This document shows, piece after piece, positions 49,473-59,692 of a stretch of DNA of 64,000 bases; within the stretch, counting starts at the first letter, position 1; each line of letters starts with the position of its first letter. The position numbers and the translations under genes were made by a program. The notes beneath the pieces were generated by a model. It saw nothing but the letters and a program-made list of their open reading frames with translations, had not been told where the DNA came from and made no database searches. Origin of the DNA: an uncultured Bacteroidales bacterium (GTDB taxonomy: Bacteria; Bacteroidota; Bacteroidia; Bacteroidales; Paludibacteraceae); NCBI GenBank assembly GCA_900316005.1, contig ONBH01000011.1, positions 62,001-126,000 on the forward strand. The letters run 5' to 3'.

Positions 49473-50081
49473 ATGAAAAAAATAATATTTGCTGCACTGG
49501 CAGCTTTCGTTTTTGCGCTGGGCATGAATGCACAGTCGTACATGAGTCTGATGGAGTTTCAGAATCCTGTATTACCCGGTCGTATTTTCCTGAAGGATGG
49601 AACAATTAAGGAGTTTGACCGCGTGCTGGTACCCGCTAACTACCAGACTCGTATCAACATCCTGCAAGAAGATGACACCAAGGCTTTCTTCTACGCCACG
49701 AATGTAGCAAAAGTGGAGATCTGGAACGAAGAAGCCCCCGATCAGGTTTATACCCTATGTTACTGCGCCGCCAATATCCCCCATATTGGCAGCGTATGGG
49801 CCATACTGGACTACGACGGCGAATATGCCTGCACCTATAACATGGCGGAGTCATACAACGTCAACAACGCCGGCCGACTGGTGTACATACACGAACCCGG
49901 TGAGTCGAACACCATCATCTTCTACAACAAGCACACCGACCAGTACATCGCTAACTATAACTTCAAGAAATTAGCCAAGTTCTTTGGCGACGATGCCCAA
50001 CTATCGGCCGAGATCATGGAGAAGAAGATGGGCGGCGGCAGCGGCAAGCATATTGTGGAGACGTATAAGCCGAAGAAATAG
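49473..50081 (+). CDS. Exported protein of unknown function
   Basis: 202 residues. Clear signal peptide (KKIIFAALAAFVFALGMNAQ). The mature part begins with a strand-rich segment (GRIFLKDGTIKEFDRVLVPAN) that resembles the short beta-sheet unit of Bacteroidota surface or periplasmic proteins, then a mixed region without known motifs, and a Lys-rich tail. No Cys lipobox, so probably periplasmic. The TAG stop begins a TTGAGTG/TTTAGAG repeat that fills the 25 nt to the next gene, which is probably in the same operon. Confidence 0.65.
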   Translation: MKKIIFAALAAFVFALGMNAQSYMSLMEFQNPVLPGRIFLKDGTIKEFDRVLVPANYQTRINILQEDDTKAFFYATNVAKVEIWNEEAPDQVYTLCYCAANIPHIGSVWAILDYDGEYACTYNMAESYNVNNAGRLVYIHEPGESNTIIFYNKHTDQYIANYNFKKLAKFFGDDAQLSAEIMEKKMGGGSGKHIVETYKPKK

Positions 50082-50115
50082 TTGAGTGTTTAGAGTTGAG
50101 TGTTGAGTGCAGTTG
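50079..50115 (+). repeat. TTGAGTG/TTTAGAG-word repeat (family B) after a stop codon
   Basis: TAG stop, TTGAGTGTTTAGAGTTGAG, TGTTGAGTGCAGTTGAG. It runs into the start region of the next gene. Same words as at 19098-19440. Confidence 0.8.
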
Positions 50116-50616
50116 AGATTTTGGCGAGGCATAGTATTCATGGCGATTTGCAGTATGCTGATGGCATGCGGCAAGACGCAGCCGCAGCGACCGACCTTCA
50201 AGAATCGGCCGCAAGCGGCAGATAGCACGGTGGTGGCGCTGGTAGAAGTCAACCAACGGATGGCCGCAGACGCCGACAGCCGGCTCGCACGCTATGCAAC
50301 CGAAGACTACGCGCTGCAAGAAGAGGGGTACTGGGTAAGCGGACTGCATGACATAGAGACTGGCTTCAGTGACAGCACACAGGTCTGCGTCCGGATGCAG
50401 GTTTATGATACCGAGGGAAACCTGTACGAAGACCGCCATGAGACTTTCTGCGTGGGTAAGACAGGCGATATGCGGGTGCTGGATCCCGTTCTACGCCAAC
50501 TGCACAGAGGCGACTCCGTCAGCATACTCGCCCCCTGGTATATGGCTTACGGTAGTCTGGGCAGCCAAGTCGTACCACCCTACACGAACGTCAGAATTGA
50601 GCTGAGAGTTTTTTAG
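50107..50616 (+). CDS. FKBP-type peptidyl-prolyl isomerase-like lipoprotein
   Basis: 169 residues from GTG 50107; TTG 50113 and ATG 50140 are other options, but only the first two keep a basic n-region before the lipobox SMLMAC. The C-terminal 80 residues align with FKBP folds (LHRGDSVSILAPWYMAYGSL, then VVPPYTNVRIELRVF). The usual aromatic active-site residues are only partly kept, so catalysis is uncertain. It is followed by a CTAG repeat and the DUF4827 lipoprotein gene; the two lipoprotein types often lie side by side in Bacteroidales. Confidence 0.7.
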   Translation: MQLRFWRGIVFMAICSMLMACGKTQPQRPTFKNRPQAADSTVVALVEVNQRMAADADSRLARYATEDYALQEEGYWVSGLHDIETGFSDSTQVCVRMQVYDTEGNLYEDRHETFCVGKTGDMRVLDPVLRQLHRGDSVSILAPWYMAYGSLGSQVVPPYTNVRIELRVF

Positions 50617-50630
50617 GTGAGAGAAGTTTA

Positions 50631-50665
50631 CTAGTGTACTAGTGTTCTAGTGTTCTAGTGTACTA
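50631..50665. repeat. CTAG-word tandem repeat (family D)
   Basis: CTAGTGTACTAGTGTTCTAG, then TGTTCTAGTGTACTA: four units, about 14 nt after the stop of the FKBP-like gene. Confidence 0.85.
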
Positions 50666-50707
50666 TTTTGAATCGAAGAGATAGAATCTTGTTAAGAATT
50701 GAAATAT

Positions 50708-51253
50708 ATGAAGAGATTATTTTTATACATAGTCCTGTTGGGCGTGGCGGTGGCGGGCACGATGATGAGTTGCTCCAGTAACACCTACGCGCGTCAGCTG
50801 CGGGCAGAGAAAAAACTCATAGAGGATTACATCAAGCGAAACGGCATCCAAGTCATCTACAAAGAGCCCGAGGTATGGGGCGAGAAAGACTACCTGAAAG
50901 TGGAGGGATATGACAACTTCTATTTCCACCTCGTGGAACGCGGCACCACGGATACCGTAGATGTCAAGGCCGCCGACCGCGTGCTGGTTCGCTACAAGAA
51001 ATACACCTTAGATGAATACAGCGATACCATCAGTTATTGGGGAACCGATGACGGTGGCTACCCCATCACCTTTACCTACGCCGACACCTACGACACCCGT
51101 GCCTGCGCTGCCTGGCATGCCGCCATCACGCTGATGAAACGCAGTGGTAGCACCTGCGAAATAATATGCCCCAGCAAATTAGGCTTCGACGCCGAAAAGA
51201 CGAACGTCACCCCCTACGCCTATAAGCTGATGTTCAAGATCAGAAGGTTTTAA
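50708..51253 (+). CDS. DUF4827 lipoprotein (FKBP-like fold family)
   Basis: 181 residues from ATG 50708; a TTG three codons upstream is less likely. Lipobox TMMSC near residue 22. The pattern RAEKKLIEDYIKRNGIQVI directly after the lipid anchor and the C-terminal YAYKLMFKIRRF fit DUF4827 proteins, which have an FKBP-like fold but no shown activity. Context: between an FKBP-like lipoprotein and glmM, as seen in other Bacteroidales. Role probably in envelope protein folding; inferred only. Confidence 0.7.
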   Translation: MKRLFLYIVLLGVAVAGTMMSCSSNTYARQLRAEKKLIEDYIKRNGIQVIYKEPEVWGEKDYLKVEGYDNFYFHLVERGTTDTVDVKAADRVLVRYKKYTLDEYSDTISYWGTDDGGYPITFTYADTYDTRACAAWHAAITLMKRSGSTCEIICPSKLGFDAEKTNVTPYAYKLMFKIRRF

Positions 51254-51270
51254 TTTTCTGAAGAAAATTT

Positions 51271-51308
51271 ATTTAAGATTTAAAATTTAAGATTTAAAAT
51301 TGAAAATA
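51271..51308 (+). repeat. TTTAAGATTTAAAA-word repeat (family E)
   Basis: Two units of ATTTAAGATTTAAA fill the gap between the DUF4827 stop and the glmM ATG. Related TTAATTTTTAATTC words lie at 19459-19500 and 21500-21528. Confidence 0.75.
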
Positions 51309-52694
51309 ATGAGTTTAGTCAAGAGCATATCCGGTATCCGCGGAACAATAGGTGGTAAGGCCGGCGAGGGGTTGAGTCCCTTAGATATCGTACGTTTCAC
51401 CGCCGCCTACGCCACGCAGCGCAAGCGGATGGTTCCGGATAACAACAAGATTGTTGTGGGTCGCGATGCTCGTCTGTCGGGCGAGATGGTGGATCTATTG
51501 GTATGCGGCACCCTGATCGGTATGGGCTACGATGTAGTCAATATCGGTTTGGCCTCTACGCCAACGACCGAGTTAGCCGTTACGGGCGAACAAGCCGCCG
51601 GCGGCATCATCCTGACCGCCAGCCATAACCCCAAGGAGTGGAACGCGCTGAAACTGCTGAACGAACACGGCGAGTTTCTCAACGACCAAGAAGGCAAGGA
51701 AGTGCTTGCCCTCGCGGCGGAAGATGCGTTCACCTTTGCAGGCGTAGAGGAGTTAGGACACATGAGCCGCAAGGATTACCTGGACTACCATATTCAGCAG
51801 GTATTGGCGCTGCCGCTGGTTCATAAGGATGCAATAGCGAAAATGAACCTGCGCGTTGCCATCGACTGCGTCAACTCGGTAGGCGGTATTGCCATACCGG
51901 CTCTTTTGCGCGCGCTGGGCGTGAAGGAAGTGATTGAGCTAAACTGCGAGCCAACGGGTCGCTTTGCCCATAACCCCGAACCGCTGCCCAAGCACCTGAC
52001 TGAGATCAGCGAGCTGATGCGTCAGGGCAAAGCGGATGTAGGTTTTGTGGTGGACCCCGACGTAGACCGACTGGCCATCGTATGCGAGAACGGCGAGATG
52101 TTCGTGGAGGAATACACGCTGGTGAGCGTGGCAGACTATGTGCTGAGCCACACCCCGGGTAATACGGTGAGCAACCTATCCTCCACGCGTGCCCTGCGCG
52201 ATGTGACCCGCGCACACGGCGGCGAGTATTCGGCTTCTGCCGTAGGCGAAGTGAATGTAGTAGCCGAGATGAAAGCCACCCATGCCGTCATTGGCGGTGA
52301 GGGTAACGGCGGCGTCATCTATCCGGCATGCCATTACGGTCGCGATGCGTTGGTGGGTATCGGTCTGTTCCTCTCGGCACTCGCCGAGAAAGGCTGCACC
52401 GTAAGCCAATGGAAACAACAGTTACCGCCCTACGAGATCAGCAAGAACCGTATTGAGTTGCAGGAAGGCACCGATGTAGATGCCATCTTAGAGACCATCA
52501 AGACCGTCTATAAAGACGAACAGCTCAACACCAAAGATGGCGTGAAGATTGACTTTGAGCGCGGCTGGGTACATCTGCGCAAGTCGAATACTGAACCCAT
52601 CCTGCGCGTCTATTCCGAAGCCGCCACAATGCTGGAGGCAGACAAACTGGCGGGTATGATTATTGACCGCGTGAATGCGCTGATGTTTGACTGA
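51309..52694 (+). CDS. glmM: Phosphoglucosamine mutase
   Basis: From ATG 51309 the protein has 461 residues; TTG 51300 is rejected. It makes glucosamine-1-phosphate for UDP-GlcNAc. The phosphoserine loop ILTASHNPKEWNALK lies near residue 100; the metal-binding loop DPDVDRLAIV near 243; the sugar loop GGEGNGGVIYP near 325; the phosphate loop RKSNTEPILRVYSEA near 425. The EGNGGV form of the sugar loop and the SGIRGTIGG start are the Bacteroidota type. Phosphomannomutase activity cannot be excluded. surE begins 1 nt later. Confidence 0.88.
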   Translation: MSLVKSISGIRGTIGGKAGEGLSPLDIVRFTAAYATQRKRMVPDNNKIVVGRDARLSGEMVDLLVCGTLIGMGYDVVNIGLASTPTTELAVTGEQAAGGIILTASHNPKEWNALKLLNEHGEFLNDQEGKEVLALAAEDAFTFAGVEELGHMSRKDYLDYHIQQVLALPLVHKDAIAKMNLRVAIDCVNSVGGIAIPALLRALGVKEVIELNCEPTGRFAHNPEPLPKHLTEISELMRQGKADVGFVVDPDVDRLAIVCENGEMFVEEYTLVSVADYVLSHTPGNTVSNLSSTRALRDVTRAHGGEYSASAVGEVNVVAEMKATHAVIGGEGNGGVIYPACHYGRDALVGIGLFLSALAEKGCTVSQWKQQLPPYEISKNRIELQEGTDVDAILETIKTVYKDEQLNTKDGVKIDFERGWVHLRKSNTEPILRVYSEAATMLEADKLAGMIIDRVNALMFD

Positions 52695-52695
52695 T

Positions 52696-53433
52696 ATGAA
52701 TATACTGATTACCAACGACGACGGCTGGGGAGCACCGGGTATCATGGCACTTGTGGAAGCCATGAAACCGATTGGCAAGGTGTATGTACTGGCACCGGAT
52801 AGTGCGCGTAGCGGCTTCAGTAATGCCGTTACAGCCACGACGCACGTCACCCTGCGCCGCGTAGAACAGGCCGACAAGAGCATCGAGGTGTATGTCACCT
52901 CCGGCACGCCGAGCGACTGTGTCAAACTGGCTATCAACGTGCTTTTCCGCGGCGACGAGAAAGCCATCGACCTCCTCGTCAGCGGCGTGAACCATGGTTC
53001 GAATGCTGCTATCAACAGCATCTATTCCGGAACCATCGGCGCCTGCCTGGTGGCTGCCGAGCACCGGATTCCCGCCATCGGTTTCTCTATCTACGACAAC
53101 AGCCATGAGGCTGACCTGCAGTATTTCCGTCCCTACCTCGGACAGCTGACCAGACACCTGCTGGACGAAGGTATCCGGCCCGGTATCTGCTACAACATCA
53201 ACGCGCCGACAGGACAGATCAAAGGTATCCGCTGGACGCGGCAATGCAAAAGCCACTGGGAGAAAGAGATGAAAGAGACCCTCCTGGAGAACGGCGAGAG
53301 GGGCTATCTGCTCAGCGGTTATATGGTCAACGACGAGCCCGAGGCCACCGACACCGACGAGTGGGCACTCTCGCACGGCTATATTAGCATACAGCCCTGT
53401 TCACCCGATATGACCTATTATGCAGCGCTTTGA
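52696..53433 (+). CDS. surE: 5'/3'-nucleotidase SurE
   Basis: 245 residues from ATG 52696. It removes phosphate from nucleoside monophosphates, metal-dependent. The start MNILITNDDGWGAPGI has the two metal-binding Asp. The loop SGTPSDCVKLA and SGVNHGSNAAINSIYSGTIG complete the site. It lies between glmM and a small membrane protein gene that overlaps its end by 14 nt. Confidence 0.93.
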   Translation: MNILITNDDGWGAPGIMALVEAMKPIGKVYVLAPDSARSGFSNAVTATTHVTLRRVEQADKSIEVYVTSGTPSDCVKLAINVLFRGDEKAIDLLVSGVNHGSNAAINSIYSGTIGACLVAAEHRIPAIGFSIYDNSHEADLQYFRPYLGQLTRHLLDEGIRPGICYNINAPTGQIKGIRWTRQCKSHWEKEMKETLLENGERGYLLSGYMVNDEPEATDTDEWALSHGYISIQPCSPDMTYYAAL

Positions 53434-53698
53434 CAAATACTGGATTGGGATTGTAGCCGGACTGATTCTGCCGGCTGCTTTTCTATTGGTCTATATCAGT
53501 ACCTATAACCTTTGGTACTCGCTACAGACCTTCCAGTTCAGTCTGGGTAGCGTGCTCAACAAACTGCTGCAAGTCAGCGTCTTCCCCGACTTGGCACTGG
53601 TGTTTGTGTTCTACACCACGGATAGTTTTCGCCTTGCCAAAGGCCTAATCATCGGGGCGATGCCCTATATATTGGCAGCCGTCTATTTCAGCCTATGA
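53420..53698 (+). CDS. Small three-helix membrane protein
   Basis: 92 residues with three membrane helices (WIGIVAGLILPAAFLLVYI, VFPDLALVFVFYTTD, LIIGAMPYILAAVYF). I do not know its function. It overlaps surE by 14 nt and lpxB by 4 nt, so it is translated with both; the position between surE and lpxB suggests an envelope role. The overlaps and helix pattern argue that it is a real gene. Confidence 0.75.
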   Translation: MQRFDKYWIGIVAGLILPAAFLLVYISTYNLWYSLQTFQFSLGSVLNKLLQVSVFPDLALVFVFYTTDSFRLAKGLIIGAMPYILAAVYFSL

Positions 53699-54801
53699 AG
53701 TATTTTATTCTGGCCGGTGAGGCATCCGGCGATCTGCATGCGTCGGCACTGATACGCGCGCTTAGGGCAGAAGACCCCGAAGCACAGTTTGCCGGCCTGG
53801 GCGGCGATAAGATGGCGGGAGAAGGCTGCCGGCTGTATGTGCACTACCGCGAGATGGCGTATATGGGCTACGTAGCGGTGCTGAAGAATCTCGGTAAGAT
53901 ACGCCGTAACTTTCAGACTGCCTGTGCGGCCCTGGAGGCCGAGAAGCCCGATGTGCTGATTCTGATCGACTACCCGAGTTTCAACCTGAAGGTAGCCGAC
54001 CGCTGCAAGCGAGCCCTACCCCACACCAAGATTGTCTATTACATTCCACCCAAAGTATGGGCATGGAAGAAGTGGCGCGTACATCATATCGCACGCGTTG
54101 CAGACGAGGTGTTGGGTATCTTCCCCTTTGAGCCGGATTTCTACCGACAATATGGATACGAATGCACCTACGTGGGCAATCCTACGGTGGATGCTGTTAT
54201 CGGTTATCGGTTATCGGGCACCGAGCACCGCGAACCCATCATCGCCTTACTGCCGGGTTCGCGCGCAAGCGAGGTGAGTCATTGCCTGCCGCGTATGTTA
54301 GAGGCAGCACGGCGGGTAGCCCGAGAACAGGGACTACGTATTGAGGTAGCGGGTGCACCGGGCCTGACGGACGAATTCTATACACCCTTGCTTCAAGCCG
54401 ACGAGAGGCTTACGCGTGACACCTATCATTTACTCACGTGTGCGCGCGTAGCTGTGGTTAATAGCGGCACTGCCACGCTGGAAGCCGCCCTACTCGGTTG
54501 CCCCGAGGTGGCTGTCTATCATTTGGCTTTTCCGCATCTGATGGGGCTGCTGCGTCCTATCATGTTCCGTACGCCGTGGTTCACGCTGGTGAATATCATC
54601 GCACGCAAGACGGTTATTCAGGAGTTGTTGGCTTACCTCTTTACCGCCGATAATGTAGCGGCCGAGCTGCGTCGTATCCTCAGCGACGAGGCCTATAAAA
54701 AAGATATGCTCGCATCGTACGAGCATATCCGAACTATCTTGGGCGACACACCTGCGGCCAAGGGAGCCGCGCAGCGTATCGTTCGCTTGGTACGTGCTTA
54801 G
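53695..54801 (+). CDS. lpxB: Lipid-A-disaccharide synthase
   Basis: 368 residues. It joins UDP-diacyl-GlcN and lipid X to form the lipid A disaccharide at the inner membrane. The start YFILAGEASGDLHAS is the family hallmark; YYIPPKVWAWKKWR near 118, LPGSRASEV near 188, and the C-terminal GTATLEAALLGCPEVAVY near 260 match. A run of three GTTATCG words (54195-54216) codes part of AVIGYRLSG. It ends in a 4-nt overlap with the converging M16 gene. Confidence 0.94.
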   Translation: MKYFILAGEASGDLHASALIRALRAEDPEAQFAGLGGDKMAGEGCRLYVHYREMAYMGYVAVLKNLGKIRRNFQTACAALEAEKPDVLILIDYPSFNLKVADRCKRALPHTKIVYYIPPKVWAWKKWRVHHIARVADEVLGIFPFEPDFYRQYGYECTYVGNPTVDAVIGYRLSGTEHREPIIALLPGSRASEVSHCLPRMLEAARRVAREQGLRIEVAGAPGLTDEFYTPLLQADERLTRDTYHLLTCARVAVVNSGTATLEAALLGCPEVAVYHLAFPHLMGLLRPIMFRTPWFTLVNIIARKTVIQELLAYLFTADNVAAELRRILSDEAYKKDMLASYEHIRTILGDTPAAKGAAQRIVRLVRA

Positions 54802-57617
54802 AACGGAAGCACGTATTCCGGTATCATAATCACCTCGAACTCGTTACCCGATTCATCCAGCTGCTTGAGTAGCGCACGGACCGACTCACCGTTAGCCTCT
54901 TCGATGGCTTTCTTGTAGTCGCGCACGTAGTTCTCACCCCAACGGTAGTACATATACAAGGTGTTCATCCACCAGCCGTTCTGCTCCAGGTCTTCCTCCA
55001 GTTCCTTCAGCATGTTCTCTTTCTCCTTCTGCAGGTCAGTGGCCAACGGTCCGTCCCAGATGATGGTCTTCACCTCCTCGTGGATGATAGCCACCAGGCG
55101 GGTCTGCTTGTCGGGGTCGGTATCGAAGTACATCACCAGTTGGGCATTCGGTACGGGCAGTTTGCTCATCACACCGTAGCAGCCTACGCCGTATGAACCA
55201 CCCTCACGCTCGCGTATCGACTCCAGATAACGGGTCGAGAGGATACGACCGATGAGTTCCATATTCACATCGTTGGCCATGGTGTAAGGTATATCGTACG
55301 AGTTGTAGCAGATGTAGTTGCTGGCGGTCTTGATTTGCATATCGCGGGTGAAGATGTTCGCCTTGCGGCCATCCACAACACGGATTCCACGGTCGATGAA
55401 ATGCTCGCGCTTGGATGAGGTCTTCATACCTCCAATCCAGCGGCAGATCAGGTCTTGCACCTTGGGGTCGTTGGGGTTGATGTTACCTACAAACATCCAG
55501 GTGAAGTCAGCGGGGTTCTTGAAGCGCTCTTTGTAGAACTTCAGGGCTACATCCAGGTTCACCTTCTTGGCGGTCTCTTCGTTCATCAGCACCATACGCG
55601 GTGAGTAGTTGCAACGCATGGCAGTGATGGAGTCACGCCAGATAGCCTTATGGTTGGTAGCCTTGTTGACGAGTTGCTGTTGCAGTAGTTGCATCAGGGT
55701 ATTGAAGGCTTCTTCGTCGCGACGCGGAGCTGTGAAGCCCAGATAGACGAGCTGCAGCATGGTCTCGAAGTCGCGCACGGTGGTGCTACCACTGACGTTC
55801 TCGCCAAATTCCGATATCGAGAAGTCGGTGCTGCACTGCTTGCCGGAGAGTGCTTTCTGCAGGTCGGTCATCGACATATCGCCGTAGCCCATGAAGGATA
55901 CAGCCGAGGTAGCCAGTTCAGCCGAAGGCAGGTCGGCGACGTTCTCTACGAGCGAAGTACCGCCCTCAGAGAAAGCGCGCAGGCGGATCTCATCCTGCTT
56001 GTACTCGGTGGGCATAAACACAACTTTCACACCATTGGATAGTAACCACTCGGTGGTACCGATCGAGTCGTTGCGGAATACCTTCTTTATCTTACCGGGC
56101 TTGGGAGCTTTCTGAACGAGCGACTCACGGGCAGCCTCTACCTTCGGTGCTTCGATAGCCAAGTCCTTGCGAGCGTTGAGCATAGCGAGTGCTTCTGCCT
56201 CGTTGGGTGTGGTGACACCTTCCTTGTCGCAGCCCTGCAGGCTGACGATGATATTCTCGTCGGTGAAATACGATTGTACACGCTGGTTTACCATATCCAA
56301 CGACAGCATCGGCAGCATCTTCTTCATCGTCTCGTACTCCCATTCGATACCGGGCATATAGGATCCATCCAGGAAGTTATTGATACATACCTGCGCCAGG
56401 CGGATGTTCTTGCGGGCAGCACGCTCGTTGTAGGCGCTCTCATACTCGGAGAGCATCTCCTGCTGTGCGCGGTCTAACTCAGCCTGCGTGAAACCATAAC
56501 GGCGCATCTTCTCCAGTTGCTCCAGCAACAGTTGGTAGGCTGCTTTTTCTTGCCCGTCCTTGGCGGCAACGAAACCCATGAAGGCATCTTTGCGTTTCAC
56601 CAGGTTCGTGTAATAGGCAGCGCCGCCCTGTATGGGAGAGTTGGGCTTGAGCGTCAGCTCGTTCATACGCTCGGCTACCATCTTATAGACCAGTTCATCA
56701 ACGGCGTCGATGAGGTATTCCTGCATAGTGCCCTTCACTTGTGCGGGCAGTTCATCGTGCTTGAAGATGACACGGGCTGTCGTGCTCTGTGCCTCCTTAT
56801 CCTTCACGATAGCGATGATGGGTTCCTTGTTATCATCCACCGAATAGAGGGGACGCTCACCACGATTCGCGCGCGCAGGCACGTCTTTCCATAAGGCCTT
56901 GATCTTAGCCTCGATCTTGTCAACATCAATATCACCGACTACGATGACAGCCTGGTTATCGGGTCCATACCACTTGTGGTAATAGTCGCGCAGCGCCTGG
57001 TAGGCGAAGTTGTTGATGACAGCCGTATCGCCAATCACATCACGCTTGGCATACTGACTGCCCGGGTACATCTTTCGGTTTCCCTCTTTCCACATACGGC
57101 GGCTGGCTGTTGCGCCGGTACGCCACTCTTCGCGGATGACGCCACGCTCGGCATCAATCTCTTCGCCCAGCAGCGACAGACCGCAAGCCCAGTCGTGCAT
57201 GACGAGCAGCGCCGAGTCGATGATACCCTCGCGGATGGTAGGCACGTCGCTCAAGCGATAGACCGTCTTGTCAAGCGAGGTATAAGCGTTGATGTTACCG
57301 CCAAAACTTACGCCGACGGACTCGAAGTAGTTGATGATACCCTTCCCTGGGAAGTGTTCAGTACCATTGAATGCCATGTGCTCCAGGAAGTGAGCCAGAC
57401 CGTTCTGGTGGTCCTCCTCCAGGATAGCACCTACAGCTTGCGCGATATGAAAATCGCAACGCTGCTTGGGCATCTCGTTGTGACGAATGTAATAGGTCAA
57501 GCCGTTATCCAGATGACCGATCCGGACGGCAGAGTCCACCGGCATAGCGGGCATCGTCTGGGCTGACAAACTGCATGTTGCGGCTACGAAAGCCACAAAT
57601 AGAATGATTTTTTTCAT
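54798..57617 (-). CDS. M16-family zinc peptidase, two-domain, exported
   Basis: 939 residues from ATG 57617; a longer frame to 57722 lies inside ftsH and is rejected. Signal peptide ending SLSAQ. The inverted zinc motif HFLEH is near residue 75, with the third ligand Glu in ERGVIREEW about 75 residues on. The second half is an inactive M16 copy. It resembles the periplasmic pitrilysin-like proteases of Bacteroidota (PqqL type). ATG overlaps the ftsH stop (ATGA), so both are translated together; a role in periplasmic peptide turnover is inferred. Confidence 0.9.
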   Translation of the reverse strand: MKKIILFVAFVAATCSLSAQTMPAMPVDSAVRIGHLDNGLTYYIRHNEMPKQRCDFHIAQAVGAILEEDHQNGLAHFLEHMAFNGTEHFPGKGIINYFESVGVSFGGNINAYTSLDKTVYRLSDVPTIREGIIDSALLVMHDWACGLSLLGEEIDAERGVIREEWRTGATASRRMWKEGNRKMYPGSQYAKRDVIGDTAVINNFAYQALRDYYHKWYGPDNQAVIVVGDIDVDKIEAKIKALWKDVPARANRGERPLYSVDDNKEPIIAIVKDKEAQSTTARVIFKHDELPAQVKGTMQEYLIDAVDELVYKMVAERMNELTLKPNSPIQGGAAYYTNLVKRKDAFMGFVAAKDGQEKAAYQLLLEQLEKMRRYGFTQAELDRAQQEMLSEYESAYNERAARKNIRLAQVCINNFLDGSYMPGIEWEYETMKKMLPMLSLDMVNQRVQSYFTDENIIVSLQGCDKEGVTTPNEAEALAMLNARKDLAIEAPKVEAARESLVQKAPKPGKIKKVFRNDSIGTTEWLLSNGVKVVFMPTEYKQDEIRLRAFSEGGTSLVENVADLPSAELATSAVSFMGYGDMSMTDLQKALSGKQCSTDFSISEFGENVSGSTTVRDFETMLQLVYLGFTAPRRDEEAFNTLMQLLQQQLVNKATNHKAIWRDSITAMRCNYSPRMVLMNEETAKKVNLDVALKFYKERFKNPADFTWMFVGNINPNDPKVQDLICRWIGGMKTSSKREHFIDRGIRVVDGRKANIFTRDMQIKTASNYICYNSYDIPYTMANDVNMELIGRILSTRYLESIREREGGSYGVGCYGVMSKLPVPNAQLVMYFDTDPDKQTRLVAIIHEEVKTIIWDGPLATDLQKEKENMLKELEEDLEQNGWWMNTLYMYYRWGENYVRDYKKAIEEANGESVRALLKQLDESGNEFEVIMIPEYVLPF

Positions 57618-59662
57618 GCTTCTGTATTTTGGGGTTCTTTTGTTTCGGGTGTATCTGTTTTGGTTTCTTGGGCACTCGCCGTTTCGTTGAGTTCCATCAC
57701 CTCGTCGCCGCGGCTCTTCCACGGACGCGGACCGAGTATGCGTTCTACATCTTCGGAGGTGATGACTTCACGCTCGACGAGCAGTGCGGCCAGGGCATGA
57801 TGTTCGGCAGCATGCTCGGTCAGTATCTTCTTCGCACGATCCATCTCTGAGGCAATCATCTTCCTCACCTCGTCGTCAATGACTTGTGCGGTGTGCTCGG
57901 AATAGGGTTTCTCAAAGTAGTTCTGCTGCCCTGTGGAGTCGTAGTAACAGAGGTTCTTGAGTTGTTCAGACATACCGTAGTAGGCTACCATGGCATAGGC
58001 CTGCTTATTAACTTTCTCCAGGTCGTTGAGGGCGCCCGTACCGGTCTGGTGGAGGAACACCTCCTCGGCAGCCCTACCGCCCAGGGTCGCACACATCTCA
58101 TCCAGAAGGTGTTCGGCGGTGACGAGTTGCCGTTCTTCAGGCAGGTACCAAGCGGCACCCAGAGCCATTCCGCGCGGCACGATGGTCACCTTAACCAGCG
58201 GGTTAGCCCACTGTAAGAGCCAGCTGACGGTTGCATGACCCGCCTCGTGGCAGGCGACGGCCCGTTTCTCGTCCTCGGTCATAATCTTAGTCTTGCGCTC
58301 CAAGCCACCGATGATACGATCCACGGCATCCATGAAGTCCTGCTTGCCCACACAGGTATGACCGTTACGGGCAGCTATCAGCGCCGCCTCGTTGCACACG
58401 TTGGCAATATCCGCACCGCTGAATCCGGGAGTCTGCTTGGCAAGGAAATTGATATCCAGAGTATCGTCGGTCTTGATGGGTTTGAGGTGCACACCGAATA
58501 TCTCCTTGCGTTCCTTGAGGTCGGGCAGCTCGACGTGTATCTGACGGTCGAAACGTCCGGCACGCAACAGAGCACTATCCAGCACATCGGCGCGGTTGGT
58601 GGCAGCCAGGATGATGACACCCGAGTTGGTACCAAAGCCGTCCATCTCCGTGAGCAACTGATTGAGCGTTGACTCGCGCTCATCGTTACCGCCGGTGAGC
58701 ACATTCTTGCCGCGGGCACGACCTACGGCATCTATCTCATCGATGAAGATGATAGACGGTGCTTTCTCCTTAGCCTGCCGGAACAGGTCACGCACACGGC
58801 TGGCACCTACGCCCACGAACATCTCTACGAAGTCGGAACCCGACATCGAGAAGAAGGGTACATCCGCCTCGCCGGCGACAGCTTTCGCCAGCAGCGTCTT
58901 ACCCGTACCCGGAGGGCCTACGAGCAAGGCACCCTTGGGTATCTTACCACCCAGTTCGGTGTATTTCTCGGGGTTCTTGAGGAAGGCTACAATCTCCTGC
59001 ACCTCCTCTTTGGCACCCTCCAGACCGGCAACGTCCTGGAAGGTCACCTTGTCCTTCTTGTCTTTATCAAAGAGCTGCGCCTTGGCTCGCCCTACGCCGA
59101 ATATGCCGCCGTTCATAGCATTGCCGATACCGCGGTTCATCCATATAAAGAAAGCAAAGATGAGTATCCACGGCAGTATATTGACGGCTATGATGTACCA
59201 CATATCTTTCGATTTCTTGAACGATATGTCAATAGCAGTCTCGCTGCGCGCCTTGCGCTGCGTATTGATATCCTGCAGGTACTCCGTAAAGACCACTACC
59301 GACGGTATCAGTGCCGTCAGTTCGCCTTTGACATTCTCGCCCGTCTCGGCGCTGCCGAAGACCACGGTATAGTTCTCGGGGCGTATCCAAGCGGTAGCGG
59401 TATTATCATCATAGATGACAATACGGCTGACCATGCCTTGCTCGATGTAAGCCTGAAACTTGGTATAACTCAAATCCTTCTGTACCCGCCTACCCTCCTT
59501 GCTATTGGGGTCCATGAACAGCGAGGCCACAAAGAAGATGAGCGTTGCAAAAAACAACCACTGCATCCACTTAAACTGTGGCTTCTGGTTGTTATTATTC
59601 TTGTTATCACCTCCGGCATTGCCATTGCGGCCGGGAGTTCGGTTGTCTTGATTATTCTCCAT
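57614..59662 (-). CDS. ftsH: ATP-dependent zinc metalloprotease FtsH
   Basis: 682 residues. It extracts and degrades membrane proteins and regulators as a hexamer. An Asn-rich N-terminal tail precedes the first membrane helix ([15 protein letters not shown]); a second helix ([14 protein letters not shown]) ends the periplasmic part. Walker A GPPGTGKT near residue 247, Walker [12 protein letters not shown] near 307, second region of homology near 355, and the zinc motif HEAGH near 470. It lies between rsfS and the M16 gene. Confidence 0.96.
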   Translation of the reverse strand: MENNQDNRTPGRNGNAGGDNKNNNNQKPQFKWMQWLFFATLIFFVASLFMDPNSKEGRRVQKDLSYTKFQAYIEQGMVSRIVIYDDNTATAWIRPENYTVVFGSAETGENVKGELTALIPSVVVFTEYLQDINTQRKARSETAIDISFKKSKDMWYIIAVNILPWILIFAFFIWMNRGIGNAMNGGIFGVGRAKAQLFDKDKKDKVTFQDVAGLEGAKEEVQEIVAFLKNPEKYTELGGKIPKGALLVGPPGTGKTLLAKAVAGEADVPFFSMSGSDFVEMFVGVGASRVRDLFRQAKEKAPSIIFIDEIDAVGRARGKNVLTGGNDERESTLNQLLTEMDGFGTNSGVIILAATNRADVLDSALLRAGRFDRQIHVELPDLKERKEIFGVHLKPIKTDDTLDINFLAKQTPGFSGADIANVCNEAALIAARNGHTCVGKQDFMDAVDRIIGGLERKTKIMTEDEKRAVACHEAGHATVSWLLQWANPLVKVTIVPRGMALGAAWYLPEERQLVTAEHLLDEMCATLGGRAAEEVFLHQTGTGALNDLEKVNKQAYAMVAYYGMSEQLKNLCYYDSTGQQNYFEKPYSEHTAQVIDDEVRKMIASEMDRAKKILTEHAAEHHALAALLVEREVITSEDVERILGPRPWKSRGDEVMELNETASAQETKTDTPETKEPQNTEA

Positions 59663-59692
59663 TATCGTATTCGAACGTCTCTATTTTTACAC

